A stretch of DNA of 64,000 bases from the NCBI GenBank assembly GCA_944388175.1, contig CALXHR010000007.1, positions 17,947-81,946 of the forward strand, written 5' to 3'. Of this stretch, positions 1 through 8,737 are shown one piece after another. The notes beneath the pieces are model-generated. The model did not search any database. It was not told where the DNA came from and saw only the letters and a program-made list of their open reading frames with translations. Within the stretch, counting starts at the first letter, position 1; the number at the start of each line of letters is the position of its first letter. The translations under genes were made by a program, and so were the position numbers. This stretch comes from an uncultured Gemmiger sp. Its GTDB lineage: Bacteria > Bacillota > Clostridia > Oscillospirales > Ruminococcaceae.

Positions 1-631
1 ACAGCAGCGCCGCGGCGCCCCAGTACGCCACCTGCCACACAATGCCCAGCAGCGTGCGCGGCAGGTAGGCCAAAAACAGCAGCACGGCGTTGCGCATAAT
101 GCCCACAAAGCCCATGTTCAGCAGCGCCACCTGGGCCAGCACATACTGCCCCAGGCCCAAAATGCACAGCACGCCCAGCAGCAGCGCAACGCCGACGGCG
201 GCGTTATCTTCCAGCACAAGGTGGGTGGCCACGAACGCCTGCATGCCCAGCAGCACGCCGCCCACAGCGCCCGGCGCCAGCGCGGGTTTGAGGTTGGCTT
301 TCCAGGCGCGGCGGTAGGTCGCCCACCAGAAGCCGGGTTCGTCGCGCAGGCTGCGCAGGATGGTATCATACAGCCCGCACAGCTGCGGCGCGGCGATCAT
401 ACCGCCCAGCACGCCGGCGATCAGCAGCGGCAGCAGGGCGTGCGTTGCGATGGAGAACCACACCCCGATGACAAACGGCAGCGCGCTGATGAGCGCCAGC
501 AGCCCGGCGCGGAAAAAGTCCCACATATCGCGGCCCAGCACCTCCAACAGGCGGCGCGCGCCTTTTTTGCGCGGCGCGTCGGGCGATACGCCCGGGCCCG
601 GGCGGTCATAATTGAAGTTAAACAGTCCCAT
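1..631 (-). CDS. Membrane protein, possibly YesL/DUF624-like, 3' part cut by window edge
   Basis: About 210 residues are visible; the C-terminus lies outside the window. The start ATG follows an AAGGAGAG ribosome-binding site. The N-terminus is polar, with a short arginine/lysine-rich stretch. Then come hydrophobic segments at about residues 42-62, 68-85, 125-145 and 150-170, and another at the truncated end, with a charged loop between the second and third. This arrangement, with a conserved-looking WWATYRRAWKANLKPAL loop, recalls the YesL/DUF624 group of small multipass proteins, often found near sugar transporters, but the match is by general pattern only. It overlaps the end of the upstream methyltransferase gene by 14 bases, so the two are probably co-transcribed. 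The substrate or role is unknown. Confidence 0.75.
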   Translation of the reverse strand, partial: MGLFNFNYDRPGPGVSPDAPRKKGARRLLEVLGRDMWDFFRAGLLALISALPFVIGVWFSIATHALLPLLIAGVLGGMIAAPQLCGLYDTILRSLRDEPGFWWATYRRAWKANLKPALAPGAVGGVLLGMQAFVATHLVLEDNAAVGVALLLGVLCILGLGQYVLAQVALLNMGFVGIMRNAVLLFLAYLPRTLLGIVWQVAYWGAAALL

Positions 632-1328
632 GTTCGTTCTCTCCTTTTCGGTTTCCATAGCGGGCGGCCCCGGCTTCCACCAGCAGGTCGGGTTCCAGTT
701 TCAGGCCGGGGCGGCGGCCTTTTTGCGCTTCCACCACAAACAGCCATGGCACGCTGCCGGGGCGCTGGCGGGCAAAGGCCAGGCGTTTGGGTTCCAGCCG
801 GGCGGCGCGCAGCGTGCACAGCACCTCGGCCAGCTGGTCGGGGCGGTGGCACAGCGCAAAGCGCCCGCCCTCGCGCAGCGCGCGGGCAGCCGCGCCCACG
901 GCGTCGGCCAGCGTGCAGGTGTCGGTGTGGCGGGCGGCGGCGCGCACGGGGTCGGGGCTGCGCGGCCCGGCCGCAAAATACGGCGGGTTGCACGCGGCAA
1001 AGTCATACCGGCCCTGCTGCGGCCCGGCGCGGCAAAACGTCCGCACGTCGGCGCACAGCGGTTCTATATGCTCCGCGCCGTTTTGCCGCACGGCCGCAGC
1101 GCACAGCGCGCTGGCCGCGGGGTCCCGCTCCACCGCCGTGCAGGGGCCGCGGTGCCCGGCGTCGTGCCAGCACAGCGCCACGATGCCGCACCCGCTGCAC
1201 AGGTCCAGCGCGCGTTCGTCCCGCCGGGGGCGGGCAAAGCGCGCCAGCAGCAGCGCGTCAGTGCCAAAGGCCGCGCCGGGGGCCGTCAGCACGCGGGTGC
1301 CGTAGTCCAGAATTTCGGTGCGCGTCAC
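618..1328 (-). CDS. SAM-dependent methyltransferase, TrmN6/YfiC-like
   Basis: A 236-residue class I methyltransferase. Motif I reads DLCSGCGIVAL near residue 42. The catalytic motif NPPYF near residue 114 is the (N/D)PPY signature of enzymes that methylate an exocyclic amino nitrogen on nucleic acid. Size and the N-terminal LTAPGAAFGTDALLLA motif match the tRNA1(Val) adenine-37 N6-methyltransferase (TrmN6) family; such proteins often keep the GTDA motif that pairs with SAM binding. The start is GTG and overlaps the stop of the Nudix gene (GTGA), which implies translational coupling. The RNA target is inferred from family resemblance, not shown. Another N6-adenine methyltransferase specificity is possible. 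Confidence 0.85.
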   Translation of the reverse strand: MTRTEILDYGTRVLTAPGAAFGTDALLLARFARPRRDERALDLCSGCGIVALCWHDAGHRGPCTAVERDPAASALCAAAVRQNGAEHIEPLCADVRTFCRAGPQQGRYDFAACNPPYFAAGPRSPDPVRAAARHTDTCTLADAVGAAARALREGGRFALCHRPDQLAEVLCTLRAARLEPKRLAFARQRPGSVPWLFVVEAQKGRRPGLKLEPDLLVEAGAARYGNRKGENEHGTV

Positions 1329-1864
1329 GCCCGACCCCGCAGCAGCGCGTATTTCAGCAGCCCCACCTGCGTTTTGCTGTCGCGGATGGTGCCGTCCAGC
1401 ACCAGACCCAGCGCTTTTTCAAACGGCATCTTGACGACGTCCAAAAACTCGTCGTCGTCGAGGTGCTGGCCCACGGGGTGCAGCCCGGTGGCCGCCCAGA
1501 TGTAGATGCGCTCGCTGTCGTAGCCGACGGTGGCGTACAGCACGCCGAGGTCGGTGAAGTGGTCGGCGGTCAGGCCGCATTCCTCGCTCAGTTCGCGTTT
1601 GGCGGCTTCAAAAGGGTCCTCGCCAGCTTCCAGCTTGCCGGCCGGCAGCTCCCAGATTTCCTCGCCCAGCGCGTAGCGGAACTGGCGGACCATGTAGACG
1701 TTGCCCTCATCGTCGACGGGCAAAATGCACGCCCCGCCGTGGTGGTGGACGATCTCGCGGTAGGCGGTATCGCCGTTTTCCAGGCGGACGGTGTCCAGCG
1801 TGACGCGGATGACGTGGCCGTTGAAGATCTCTTTGCTTTCCAGCGTGGTCTCGATATGCGGCAT
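1325..1864 (-). CDS. Nudix hydrolase, ADP-ribose pyrophosphatase type
   Basis: The protein has 179 residues, the usual size for NudF-type ADP-ribose pyrophosphatases, which hydrolyse ADP-ribose to AMP and ribose 5-phosphate. A perfect Nudix box (G-x5-E-x7-REx2EExG) starts at GKLEAGEDPFEAAKRELSEE, about residue 77. The preceding IWELPAGKLEAGE wording is typical of the ADP-ribose subgroup. The ATG start follows AAAAGGAGTG. A TACAAT -10 element lies on the minus strand at 1906-1911, so this is the first gene of a three-gene unit with the methyltransferase and the membrane protein. Exact substrate choice within the family cannot be read from the motif alone. Confidence 0.9.
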   Translation of the reverse strand: MPHIETTLESKEIFNGHVIRVTLDTVRLENGDTAYREIVHHHGGACILPVDDEGNVYMVRQFRYALGEEIWELPAGKLEAGEDPFEAAKRELSEECGLTADHFTDLGVLYATVGYDSERIYIWAATGLHPVGQHLDDDEFLDVVKMPFEKALGLVLDGTIRDSKTQVGLLKYALLRGRA

Positions 1865-1964
1865 GGTGCAGCACTCCTTTTATAAAATAGGGGTCCTGCC
1901 CCCTATTGTACCGCAGCCGCGGGCGGGAATCAACCGCCTTGCGGCGGGAATTTTGCCCGGCATG

Positions 1965-2001
1965 CCAAAGCGGGGCCCGCACAAGGCAGACCCCGCTTTG
2001 G
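1965..2001. terminator. Palindromic hairpin downstream of phoU
   Basis: CCAAAGCGGGG and CCCCGCTTTGG form an 11-bp stem around a 15-base loop between the convergently ending phoU side and the nudix promoter. There is no clean U-tract on the minus strand, so it may act as a weak terminator or 3' stabiliser of the pst mRNA. Confidence 0.45.
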
Positions 2002-2139
2002 TTGGTATAGGAAAATAAGGGAATGGTACAGGAAGTAGCGGCGCGCGGTTTTGGCCGGCACAGCGGGCAGCCGCTGCCGTTTGGGCGCAGCTTTTTCAAA
2101 CTCGTCTCCATCGGCGGACATGCGCCGCTTTGCGCCAGT

Positions 2140-2826
2140 TTACACGATCTTGCGCGATTTATGCACGCCGGTCTTGAGGAACTCGACCCATTCGGCCACG
2201 TTGACGGCGTGGTCGCCCAGGCGCTCGAGATATTTGCAGATCATGAACAGATCCAGCGCGGTCTCGGCGTCGGCCGGGTTCGCCGCAATGTACTGGGCGA
2301 TTTCGGCGCTGATCTTGCGGAACATCGCGTCGCAGTCGTCGTCTTTGGCGATGACCTGCGCGGCCATCGAAAGGTCGACCTGCACATAGGCGCCGATGGC
2401 GTCCTTGACCATCTTCAACGCGATGCCGCCCATCTTGTCGAGGTCGTCCATCACGCCGACGCTGCGCGCGCCCTCCGGGTGCAGGTGCAGCGTGATCTCG
2501 GCGATATCGCTCGCCTGGTCGGCGATGCGCTCGATATCGGTGACCATTTTCAGCGCGGTGGAAACTTTGCGCAGGTCGCCGGCCACCGGCTGCTGGCGCA
2601 AAAACAGCGTCAGGCAGCGGTGCTCAATCTCATGTTCGCTGGCGTCGATCTCGCTGTCGCGGGCAATGACGCTGCGCGCCAGTTCGATATCGCCGTTGCG
2701 CAGCGCGGTCATGGCGCTTTCGATCGCGTTGCCGGCCGCGTGGCCCATGCGGGCCAGCATGGTGTCCAGTTCCAGCAGTTCCGAGTCGTAGACCTTGCGG
2801 CTGCTGTACGGCATAGCCATAGCCAT
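2140..2826 (-). CDS. phoU: Phosphate signalling protein PhoU
   Basis: A 228-residue protein made of two repeated helical bundles, the normal PhoU size. Each half carries the acidic PhoU metal-binding pattern (ERIADQASDIAE near residue 107 and YLERLGDHAVNVAEW near 202). PhoU links the PstSCAB transporter to the PhoR kinase and represses the pho regulon when phosphate is plentiful. The ATG start sits 10 bases after AAAGGAGG; two further in-frame ATG codons follow at once (MAMAMP), so initiation could be slightly internal. It is the last gene of the pst operon, 20 bases after pstB. A second PhoU-like domain exists as the C-terminal part of the Na/Pi cotransporter at 6.9-8.7 kb. Confidence 0.97.
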   Translation of the reverse strand: MAMAMPYSSRKVYDSELLELDTMLARMGHAAGNAIESAMTALRNGDIELARSVIARDSEIDASEHEIEHRCLTLFLRQQPVAGDLRKVSTALKMVTDIERIADQASDIAEITLHLHPEGARSVGVMDDLDKMGGIALKMVKDAIGAYVQVDLSMAAQVIAKDDDCDAMFRKISAEIAQYIAANPADAETALDLFMICKYLERLGDHAVNVAEWVEFLKTGVHKSRKIV

Positions 2827-2846
2827 AGGGGGTTACCTCCTTTGCA

Positions 2847-3599
2847 TCAGCCGAAACGGCCGGAAATGTAATCTTCGGTGCGCTTGTCGACGGGGGTCGA
2901 GAACACCTGTTCCGTCGGGCCCATCTCGACCAGTTCGCCCAGCAAAAAGAACGCCGTCTTGTCCGAGATACGCGCCGCCTGCTGCATGTTGTGGGTGACC
3001 ATGATGATGGTGTAGTTCTGCTTGAGCTCCATGGCCAGTTCCTCGACCTTGGAGGTCGAGATCGGGTCCAGCGCCGAGGTCGGCTCGTCCATGAGCAGGA
3101 CCTCCGGCTCGACAGCGAGGGCGCGCGCAATGCACAGGCGCTGCTGCTGCCCGCCGGACATGCCCAGCGCGCTCTTGTTCAGGCGGTCCTTGACTTCGTC
3201 CCAGATGGCCGCGCCGCGCAGGCTTTTTTCGACGATCTCGTCAAGCTGGGCCTTGCTGCGGATGCCGTGGGTGCGCGGGCCGTAGGCGATGTTGTCATAA
3301 ATAGACATCGGGAAGGGGTTGGGTTTCTGGAACACCATGCCCACGCGCTTGCGCAGCACGTTGACGTCCATTTTGTCTTTGTAGATATCGACGCCGTCCA
3401 GCAGGATATCGCCCGAGATGCGGCACCCCTCGACGAGGTCGTTCATGCGGTTCAGGCTTTTAAGGAACGTCGACTTGCCGCAGCCCGAAGGCCCGATGAA
3501 GGCGGTGATCTCTTTTTCCGGGATGGCGATGTTGACGCTTTTGAGCGCATGGAAACTGCCATAGTACAGGTCCATGTTCTTGACTTCAAATTTATTCAC
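2847..3599 (-). CDS. pstB: Phosphate ABC transporter ATP-binding protein PstB
   Basis: ATPase of the high-affinity phosphate importer. It has Walker A (GPSGCGKS), the Q-loop in [14 protein letters not shown], which is characteristic of PstB, the signature [17 protein letters not shown], Walker B with [11 protein letters not shown] and the switch histidine in VTHNM. I chose the GTG start at 3599 (MNKFEVKNM), 8 bases after AGAGGGG, giving 250 residues. An in-frame ATG at 3623 overlaps the pstA stop codon and would add eight residues but has no ribosome-binding site. It sits between pstA and phoU in the pstSCAB-phoU operon and works as a dimer under the PstA/PstC channel. Confidence 0.97.
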   Translation of the reverse strand: MNKFEVKNMDLYYGSFHALKSVNIAIPEKEITAFIGPSGCGKSTFLKSLNRMNDLVEGCRISGDILLDGVDIYKDKMDVNVLRKRVGMVFQKPNPFPMSIYDNIAYGPRTHGIRSKAQLDEIVEKSLRGAAIWDEVKDRLNKSALGMSGGQQQRLCIARALAVEPEVLLMDEPTSALDPISTSKVEELAMELKQNYTIIMVTHNMQQAARISDKTAFFLLGELVEMGPTEQVFSTPVDKRTEDYISGRFG

Positions 3600-3619
3600 G
3601 GTACTACCCCTCTGTTGTA

Positions 3620-4534
3620 TCATTTCTTGGCCAGTTTGCCGGCGATAAAGCTGGACAGGCAGTTGATGCCCAACACCAGCACCAGCAGCACGACGGCGGT
3701 GCCGTAGGTGGCGTCGACGTGCAGCCCCTCGTTGGAGAGCAGGTACATGTGCACGGCCAGCGTGCGGGTGGAGCTGAAAACGCTCTCGGGGATTTTGGCC
3801 ACCGAGCTGGCGGTGTAGATCAGCGCGGCGGTCTCGCCCACGATGCGGCCCGTGGCCAGGATGACGCCGGACAGAATGCCCGGCATGGCGCTGGGCAGCA
3901 CAATGGTAAACACCGTGCGCAGCTTGCCCGCGCCCAGGCCAAAGCTGCCCTCGCGGTACGAGTCGGGCACGGCGATGAGGGCTTCCTCCGTCGTGCGCAT
4001 GATGACGGGCAGCACCATGATGGCCAGCGTGAACGCGCCGGCGATGAGGCTGTACCCCCAGTGCAGCTGGGTGACGAAGAACAGCATACCGAACAGACCG
4101 TACACGATGGAGGGGATGCCCTGCAGCGTCTCGGTGGTGACGCGCACCAGCCGCACGAGCTTATTGCCGCGTTTGGCGTACTCGACCAGCCAGATGGCGG
4201 CAAAGATGCCCAGCGGCGTGGCGATGACCAGCGCGAACGCCGTCATGAGCACGGTGTTGATGAGCGCCGGCACCAGCGAGACATTCTCGGAGTTATATTC
4301 CCACTCAAACAGGCTGGGTTTGAGGTTGGGGATACCCATGACGAGGATATACCCGATGAGGAACAGCAGCACCGCGGCGGTAAGCCCGGCGGCGATGCGC
4401 ACAAGCCAGCGCAGCACGCCGGCCTGCACCCGCGCCGCTTTGCGGTTGCGGTTGCCCGCGGGGAACACCATCTGCGCGCGGGCCTTGCCCACGCTGGCGG
4501 CTTTCTGGCCGCCGGCGGCCGTGATTTCAGGCAT
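3620..4534 (-). CDS. pstA: Phosphate ABC transporter permease PstA
   Basis: A 304-residue membrane permease with six predicted transmembrane segments after a basic, probably cytoplasmic N-terminus of about 40 residues. The binding-protein-dependent permease loop that docks on PstB appears as the [20 protein letters not shown] region (about residue 195), with the expected EA-like contact GLGAGK. Together with PstC it forms the membrane channel for inorganic phosphate. Its ATG start lies inside the end of pstC (8-base overlap), so the two permeases are translationally coupled and made in equal amounts. Confidence 0.96.
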   Translation of the reverse strand: MPEITAAGGQKAASVGKARAQMVFPAGNRNRKAARVQAGVLRWLVRIAAGLTAAVLLFLIGYILVMGIPNLKPSLFEWEYNSENVSLVPALINTVLMTAFALVIATPLGIFAAIWLVEYAKRGNKLVRLVRVTTETLQGIPSIVYGLFGMLFFVTQLHWGYSLIAGAFTLAIMVLPVIMRTTEEALIAVPDSYREGSFGLGAGKLRTVFTIVLPSAMPGILSGVILATGRIVGETAALIYTASSVAKIPESVFSSTRTLAVHMYLLSNEGLHVDATYGTAVVLLVLVLGINCLSSFIAGKLAKK

Positions 4535-5429
4535 GGTTGCCGCCCCCTTTCACAAGGCTGAAGCAGAGGTTGATGAGCAGGATGAAAACGAACAGCACAA
4601 CGCCGGTGGCGATGAGCGCTTCGCGGTGGAGGTCGGCGGCGTAGCCCATCTCGATGACGATGTTGGAGGTCATCGTGCGCAGGCCCTGGAACAGCCCCTG
4701 CGGCATCCAGGTCTGGTTGCCGGCGACCATGACGACGGCCATCGTCTCGCCGATGGCGCGGCCGATGCCCAGGATAATAGCCGACAGCACGCCGGACTTG
4801 GCGGCCGGCAGCACGGCAAAGAACACGCTGCGCTCATGCGTGGCGCCCAGCGCCAGGCTGCCCTCGTAATAGCTGGAAGGCACGGCGTCCAGGCTGGTCT
4901 TGCTGACCGTGATGATGGTGGGCAAAATCATGATGCCCAGCAGCAGCGCGGCGGTGAACAAACTCATGCCTTTGCCGCCCCGCACGCCCAGCACATGGCG
5001 GAAAAAGTCCGACTTGACCATGGCCTGCACGGCGGGCACCATGACGACCATGCCAAAGAAGCCGTAGACAACCGACGGGATGCCGGCCAGCAACTGCACG
5101 GCGGGCAGCATGACTTTGTTGACGGCCGGGCTGGCAAAGCGCGACATATAAATGGCCGTCAGCAACCCGATGGGCACGCCGACGAGGATGGCCCCGGCCG
5201 TGACATAGATGGAGCCCAGGATCATGGGCAGGATGCCGTAGATATCGTTGCCGGGTTTCCAGGTATCGCCGAGCAGGAAGTTGAGGGGCCCGATCTCAAA
5301 GATGGTGGGCACGCCGTTGGCGAACAAAAAGATGCAGATCAGCGCCACAGCCAGGATGGAGATGCAGGCGCAGGCTGTGAACACGCCCTGCATGACCGCT
5401 TCGCGGGTCTTGCCGGATCTCGTTTTCAT
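4527..5429 (-). CDS. pstC: Phosphate ABC transporter permease PstC
   Basis: A 300-residue permease with about six membrane helices, partner of PstA. The conserved cytoplasmic coupling loop is YYEGSLALGATHERSVFFAV. I placed the start at MKTRSGKTREAV. The same frame is open upstream to 5495, but that part crosses two hairpins behind pstS and is unlikely to be translated. AAGGAG lies 14 bases before the chosen ATG, an unusually long gap; a GTG at the intervening codon (position 5444) is an alternative. It follows pstS after a hairpin region, consistent with less permease than binding protein being made. Confidence 0.93.
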   Translation of the reverse strand: MKTRSGKTREAVMQGVFTACACISILAVALICIFLFANGVPTIFEIGPLNFLLGDTWKPGNDIYGILPMILGSIYVTAGAILVGVPIGLLTAIYMSRFASPAVNKVMLPAVQLLAGIPSVVYGFFGMVVMVPAVQAMVKSDFFRHVLGVRGGKGMSLFTAALLLGIMILPTIITVSKTSLDAVPSSYYEGSLALGATHERSVFFAVLPAAKSGVLSAIILGIGRAIGETMAVVMVAGNQTWMPQGLFQGLRTMTSNIVIEMGYAADLHREALIATGVVLFVFILLINLCFSLVKGGGNHA

Positions 5430-5470
5430 ATTTCCTATACACACTCCTTGGGGGTAAGAGAAAAGAGGGT

Positions 5471-5493
5471 GCGGCGGGCATTGCACCCGCCGC
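5471..5493. terminator. Second hairpin in the pstS-pstC gap
   Basis: TGCGGCGGG and CCCGCCGCA form a nearly perfect 9-bp stem immediately before pstC. It could stabilise the 3' end of the pstS message or hide the pstC start region. Confidence 0.4.
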
Positions 5494-5537
5494 AAAAAGC
5501 GGCTGTCGCCGCCGGGTGGGGCGCAACAGCCGTTTTT
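5494..5537 (-). terminator. Leaky terminator/attenuator between pstS and pstC
   Basis: On the minus strand CGGCTGT pairs with ACAGCCG, extended by GCGCC/GGCG, and is followed by GCTTTTT. Position just after pstS suits partial termination, the usual way to make more PstS than permease. A second GC-rich hairpin follows at 5471-5493. Confidence 0.7.
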
Positions 5538-5549
5538 GTGCGATGGGGG

Positions 5550-6518
5550 TTACTGCAGTTCGGACCAGGCCAGGGTCTCGCCGGTGTAGATGCTCTTGAT
5601 CTGCTCGACGCTCAGGTCGTTGATGGAGTTGGCGGGGTTGACGACGACCGCGATGCCGTCCATGGCCAGCACGGTGGCGGTAGCGCCCTCGGCGGTCTCG
5701 GTGTCCTTGAGTTCACGGCTGGCCATGCCGATGTTGTAGGTGCCGTCCAGCGCGCCGGTCACACCGGTGGTGGAGTCGGTGGTCAGCAGCTCGATGGTGA
5801 CGTTGGGGTTGACCTCGGCGTAGGCTTCGATCAGCTTTTCCATCAGCGGGCTGACGGAGGAGGAACCGCCGACCGTCAGGCTGCCGCTGGGCTGGGTGGA
5901 GGTGTACTCGGCGCCTTCGCCGCCAATGTAGCCTTCCTCGGTGGCCAGGGCCTGGCCGTCAGCGCTCATGCAGAAGCCGATGAAGTCGATGGCGGCTTCG
6001 TCGGTGGGCTCGCCGTTGGTGACGATGTTGAACGGACGGGCCAGCGTGTAAGTACCATCGGCCACCGTCTCGGCAGAAGGCGCAACGCCGCCGACGGTCA
6101 CAGCCTTGACAGAATCATCGAGAGAGCCCAGGCTGATGTAGCCGATGGCGGTCTCGTCGTTGGCGACGGCGGTCATCACGCCGTTGGTGCTGCTCTGGAT
6201 GGCAGCGGCCTGGGTGGTGTTGTCGCCGTTGTCGTCCTCAACGCCGGTCAGCTCAATGAACGCGCCGCGCGTGCCGGAGCCGTCCTCGCGGGAAATGACG
6301 GTGATGTCCTGGTCCAGGTCAAAGTCGCCGGCGGCGGCTTCTTCAGCGGGGGCCTCCTCGGCCGGGGCTTCCTCGGAAGCGGCTTCGCTGGTGGAAGCGG
6401 CTTCGGTGGAGGTGCTCTCGGCAGCAGCGCTCTCGGTGGAAGCGGTGTTGCCGCAGGCGGCCAGGCTCAGCGCCATGGCGGCGGCCAGGACAGAAGCAAT
6501 AACAGACTTGCGTTTCAT
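5550..6518 (-). CDS. pstS: Phosphate-binding lipoprotein PstS
   Basis: A 322-residue periplasmic-type binding protein anchored as a lipoprotein. The signal peptide (MKRKSVIASVLAAAMALSL) ends in the lipobox LAAC with Cys22. An acidic, Glu/Ala/Ser-rich spacer follows at residues 28-70. The mature part has two phosphate-binding repeats, seen in SREDGSGTRGAF (about 76) and SGSLTVGGSSSVSPLMEK (about 213), which carry the Ser/Thr/Arg contacts of PstS proteins. It captures phosphate for PstCAB. It is the first gene of the operon and faces a regulatory region with several TTTACC-type repeats, so strong induction by PhoB/PhoR on phosphate starvation is likely. Confidence 0.95.
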   Translation of the reverse strand: MKRKSVIASVLAAAMALSLAACGNTASTESAAAESTSTEAASTSEAASEEAPAEEAPAEEAAAGDFDLDQDITVISREDGSGTRGAFIELTGVEDDNGDNTTQAAAIQSSTNGVMTAVANDETAIGYISLGSLDDSVKAVTVGGVAPSAETVADGTYTLARPFNIVTNGEPTDEAAIDFIGFCMSADGQALATEEGYIGGEGAEYTSTQPSGSLTVGGSSSVSPLMEKLIEAYAEVNPNVTIELLTTDSTTGVTGALDGTYNIGMASRELKDTETAEGATATVLAMDGIAVVVNPANSINDLSVEQIKSIYTGETLAWSELQ

Positions 6519-6601
6519 AACTCTTTCTTCTCCCTTTTACCCAAATCTTCAGGTTTTGGTTTGGTGGTTTTGCCCCCGGGGTTTTGCCCGGGAACGCATC
6601 C

Positions 6602-6718
6602 ATTGTACCGCGGGGCGCGGGCGGTATCGACCATGGCGCGGTACAATTTTGGTAAAAAACGTGCAAACCGCGCGCGCCGTTTGCAAAGAAACGGTAAAAT
6701 GGGTAAAGAAACGGCAAA
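6602..6718 (-). promoter_or_regulatory. pstS promoter with phased Pho-box repeats
   Basis: Reading the minus strand, TTTGCC (6713-6718), TTTACC (6702-6707), TTTACC (6693-6698), TTTGCA (6682-6687), TTTGCA (6662-6667), TTTACC (6651-6656) and TGTACC (about 6640-6645) recur, many exactly 11 bases apart. A TACAAT -10 element is at 6602-6607 with no good -35. The spacing pattern fits PhoB/PhoP direct repeats and activator-dependent transcription. Confidence 0.65.
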
Positions 6719-6761
6719 CCGCGCCGCCCCACACCGGGCAGACGCCGGGGTTCGGGGCCGT

Positions 6762-6828
6762 TTTACACAAATTTTACACAACCTTTACCGTTCCCTGCTG
6801 GCGCGGCGCGGGGGCGATACCTTATAAT
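6762..6828 (+). promoter_or_regulatory. Na/Pi cotransporter promoter with three 11-bp Pho-box repeats
   Basis: TTTACA, TTTACA and TTTACC begin at 6762, 6773 and 6784, exactly 11 bases apart, the spacing of PhoB/PhoP half-sites. A TATAAT -10 element lies at 6823-6828 with no recognisable -35, as expected for a promoter that needs an activator. The gap of 33 bases between the last repeat and the -10 matches the gap on the divergent pstS side. Confidence 0.7.
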
Positions 6829-6891
6829 GGGGGATGGTATAGGGCGCGGCACGGCCGCGCGATTTGGAAAAATCAAAATAAGAGAGAATGG

Positions 6892-8694
6892 ATGGTCATT
6901 GGTATGAGTATCTTCAATATCTTTGTCCTTCTGGGCGGCCTGGCCATGTTTTTGTACGGCATGGACGTTATGGGCAAAAGCCTGGAGCAAACGGCGGGCG
7001 GCCGCCTGCAGGTCATTTTGAGCAAGATGACCTCCTCCCCCCTGCGCGGGCTGCTGCTGGGCCTGGCGGTCACGGCCGTCATCCAGTCCAGCTCGGCCAC
7101 CACCGTCATGGTGGTGGGCTTCGTCAACTCCGGCCTGATGGACCTGTACCAGACGGTCGGCGTCATCATGGGCGCCAACATCGGTACCACCGTCACCGCC
7201 TGGCTGCTGAGCCTGACCGGCCTGCAGGGCGACAGCTTTGTGATCCAGATGCTCAGCCCCAACGCCTGGGCCCCGCTGCTGGGCTTTGCCGGCATCGCCC
7301 TGTTCATGTTCGGCAGAGAGAAGCAGAAGAACGTCGGCCAGATTTTCCTGGGCTTTGCCATCCTGATGACCGGCATGAACCTGATGAGCGACGCCACCGC
7401 CCCGCTGGCCGACGCGCCCTGGTTTGCCGATTTGTTCCTGGCGTTCACCAACCCCGTGCTGGGCGTGCTGGTGGGCGCGGTGCTCACCGGCATCATCCAG
7501 TCCAGCTCGGCTTCCGTCGGCATCCTGCAGGCGCTGTCGATGTCCACGGGCGCGGTCTCGATGGCGGCGGCCATGCCCATCATCATGGGCCAGAACATCG
7601 GCACCACGGTCACGGCGCTCATCGCGTCGGCCGGCGCCAACAAGAATGCCCGCCGCACGGCGTTTATCCACCTGTACTTCAACATCATCGGCACCGTTGT
7701 GTTCCTGACCGGGTTCTACGCCCTCAACGCGGTGTTCGACTTCCCGTTCTACCATGACCAGGCCAACACCTTCAACATCGCCGTCGTGCACACGGTGTTC
7801 AACCTCGTCACGACGCTGATCCTGCTGCCGTTCAGCAAGCAGCTGGTCAAGCTGGCCATCCTGACGGTGCCCGACGCCAAAGAGCCCGAGCAGACCACCC
7901 TGCTGGACCAGCGCCTGCTCTCGACCCCGGCGGTCGCGGTCAACCGCGCGATGCTGGTGGGCGGCGATATGGCCGAGGTCTGCCGCACGGCGCTGCTGCA
8001 GGCAATGTCCACCACCCGCAAGTGGGACGACGCCATTGCCGCCGAAGTGCGCCGCAAAGAGGATGCCGTCGACCACTACGAGGACGTGCTGGGCACCTAC
8101 CTCGTGCAGCTGTCCGGCCGCCCCTTGAGCACCGAGGACAACCGCACCATCAACACGCTGCTGCACACCATCAACGATTTTGAGCGTATCTCGGACCATT
8201 CCGTCAACCTGCTGGAAGCCGCCGAGGAGATCCGCGACAAAAACATCCGTTTCAGCGACGCCGCCCTGGGCGACCTGGGCGTGCTGGAATCCGCCGTGCA
8301 GGATATCGTCAACCGCACGGTGGACGCCTTCCAGAACCATGACTGCTACGCCGCCGGCAAGATCGAGCCGATGGAGGAGGTCATCGACAGCCTCGTGCGC
8401 GAGGTCAAGACCCGCCACATCGCCCGCCTGCAGGCCGGCATCTGCACCATCGAGTACGGTTTCGTGCTCGACGACCTGCTGACCGCCTACGAGCGCATCG
8501 CCGACCACTGCTCCAACATTGCGGTGGCGATGATCGAGGTGGCCGAGGATAAATTTGACACCCACGAGTACCTCAACAACGTCAAGAGCGGCAGCCTGAA
8601 ATTTGAGCAGCGGTACGAGAAATACCGCGGCCGCTACACTTTCCCCGAGGAACCCGTCGCGCAGCCCGCCGCGGCCCCGGCCGCCCCGCAGTAA
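6892..8694 (+). CDS. nptA: Na+/phosphate cotransporter with C-terminal PhoU domain
   Basis: A 600-residue protein. The N-terminal half holds two inverted Na/Pi-cotransporter repeats, each with the family signature: VIQSSSATTVMVV near residue 63 and IIQSSSASVGILQ near residue 202. GANIGTTVTAWL and GQNIGTTVTALI follow each signature, and about eight membrane helices are expected. From about residue 345 to 570 there is a soluble helical PhoU-like domain. It should import or balance phosphate using sodium. I chose ATG 6892, six bases after AAGAGAG; ATG 6904 is an alternative. Divergent from pstS and just upstream of the PhoB/PhoR pair, it looks like a second phosphate uptake route under the same control. 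Confidence 0.95.
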   Translation: MVIGMSIFNIFVLLGGLAMFLYGMDVMGKSLEQTAGGRLQVILSKMTSSPLRGLLLGLAVTAVIQSSSATTVMVVGFVNSGLMDLYQTVGVIMGANIGTTVTAWLLSLTGLQGDSFVIQMLSPNAWAPLLGFAGIALFMFGREKQKNVGQIFLGFAILMTGMNLMSDATAPLADAPWFADLFLAFTNPVLGVLVGAVLTGIIQSSSASVGILQALSMSTGAVSMAAAMPIIMGQNIGTTVTALIASAGANKNARRTAFIHLYFNIIGTVVFLTGFYALNAVFDFPFYHDQANTFNIAVVHTVFNLVTTLILLPFSKQLVKLAILTVPDAKEPEQTTLLDQRLLSTPAVAVNRAMLVGGDMAEVCRTALLQAMSTTRKWDDAIAAEVRRKEDAVDHYEDVLGTYLVQLSGRPLSTEDNRTINTLLHTINDFERISDHSVNLLEAAEEIRDKNIRFSDAALGDLGVLESAVQDIVNRTVDAFQNHDCYAAGKIEPMEEVIDSLVREVKTRHIARLQAGICTIEYGFVLDDLLTAYERIADHCSNIAVAMIEVAEDKFDTHEYLNNVKSGSLKFEQRYEKYRGRYTFPEEPVAQPAAAPAAPQ

Positions 8695-8737
8695 GCCCGG
8701 CTGCCGGCCGGCCCCTCCCCACAAAGGAGTTTGCACC

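Noticed and set aside
221-1885. Plus-strand frame of about 550 codons opposite the methyltransferase and Nudix genes
   Set aside because: The minus-strand genes have intact catalytic motifs and coupled starts; the plus-strand frame is Arg-rich with no motif.
3843-6827. Very long open frame on the plus strand opposite pstA, pstC and pstS
   Set aside because: It is antisense to three well-identified genes and has no ribosome-binding site; long antisense frames arise in GC-rich coding DNA.
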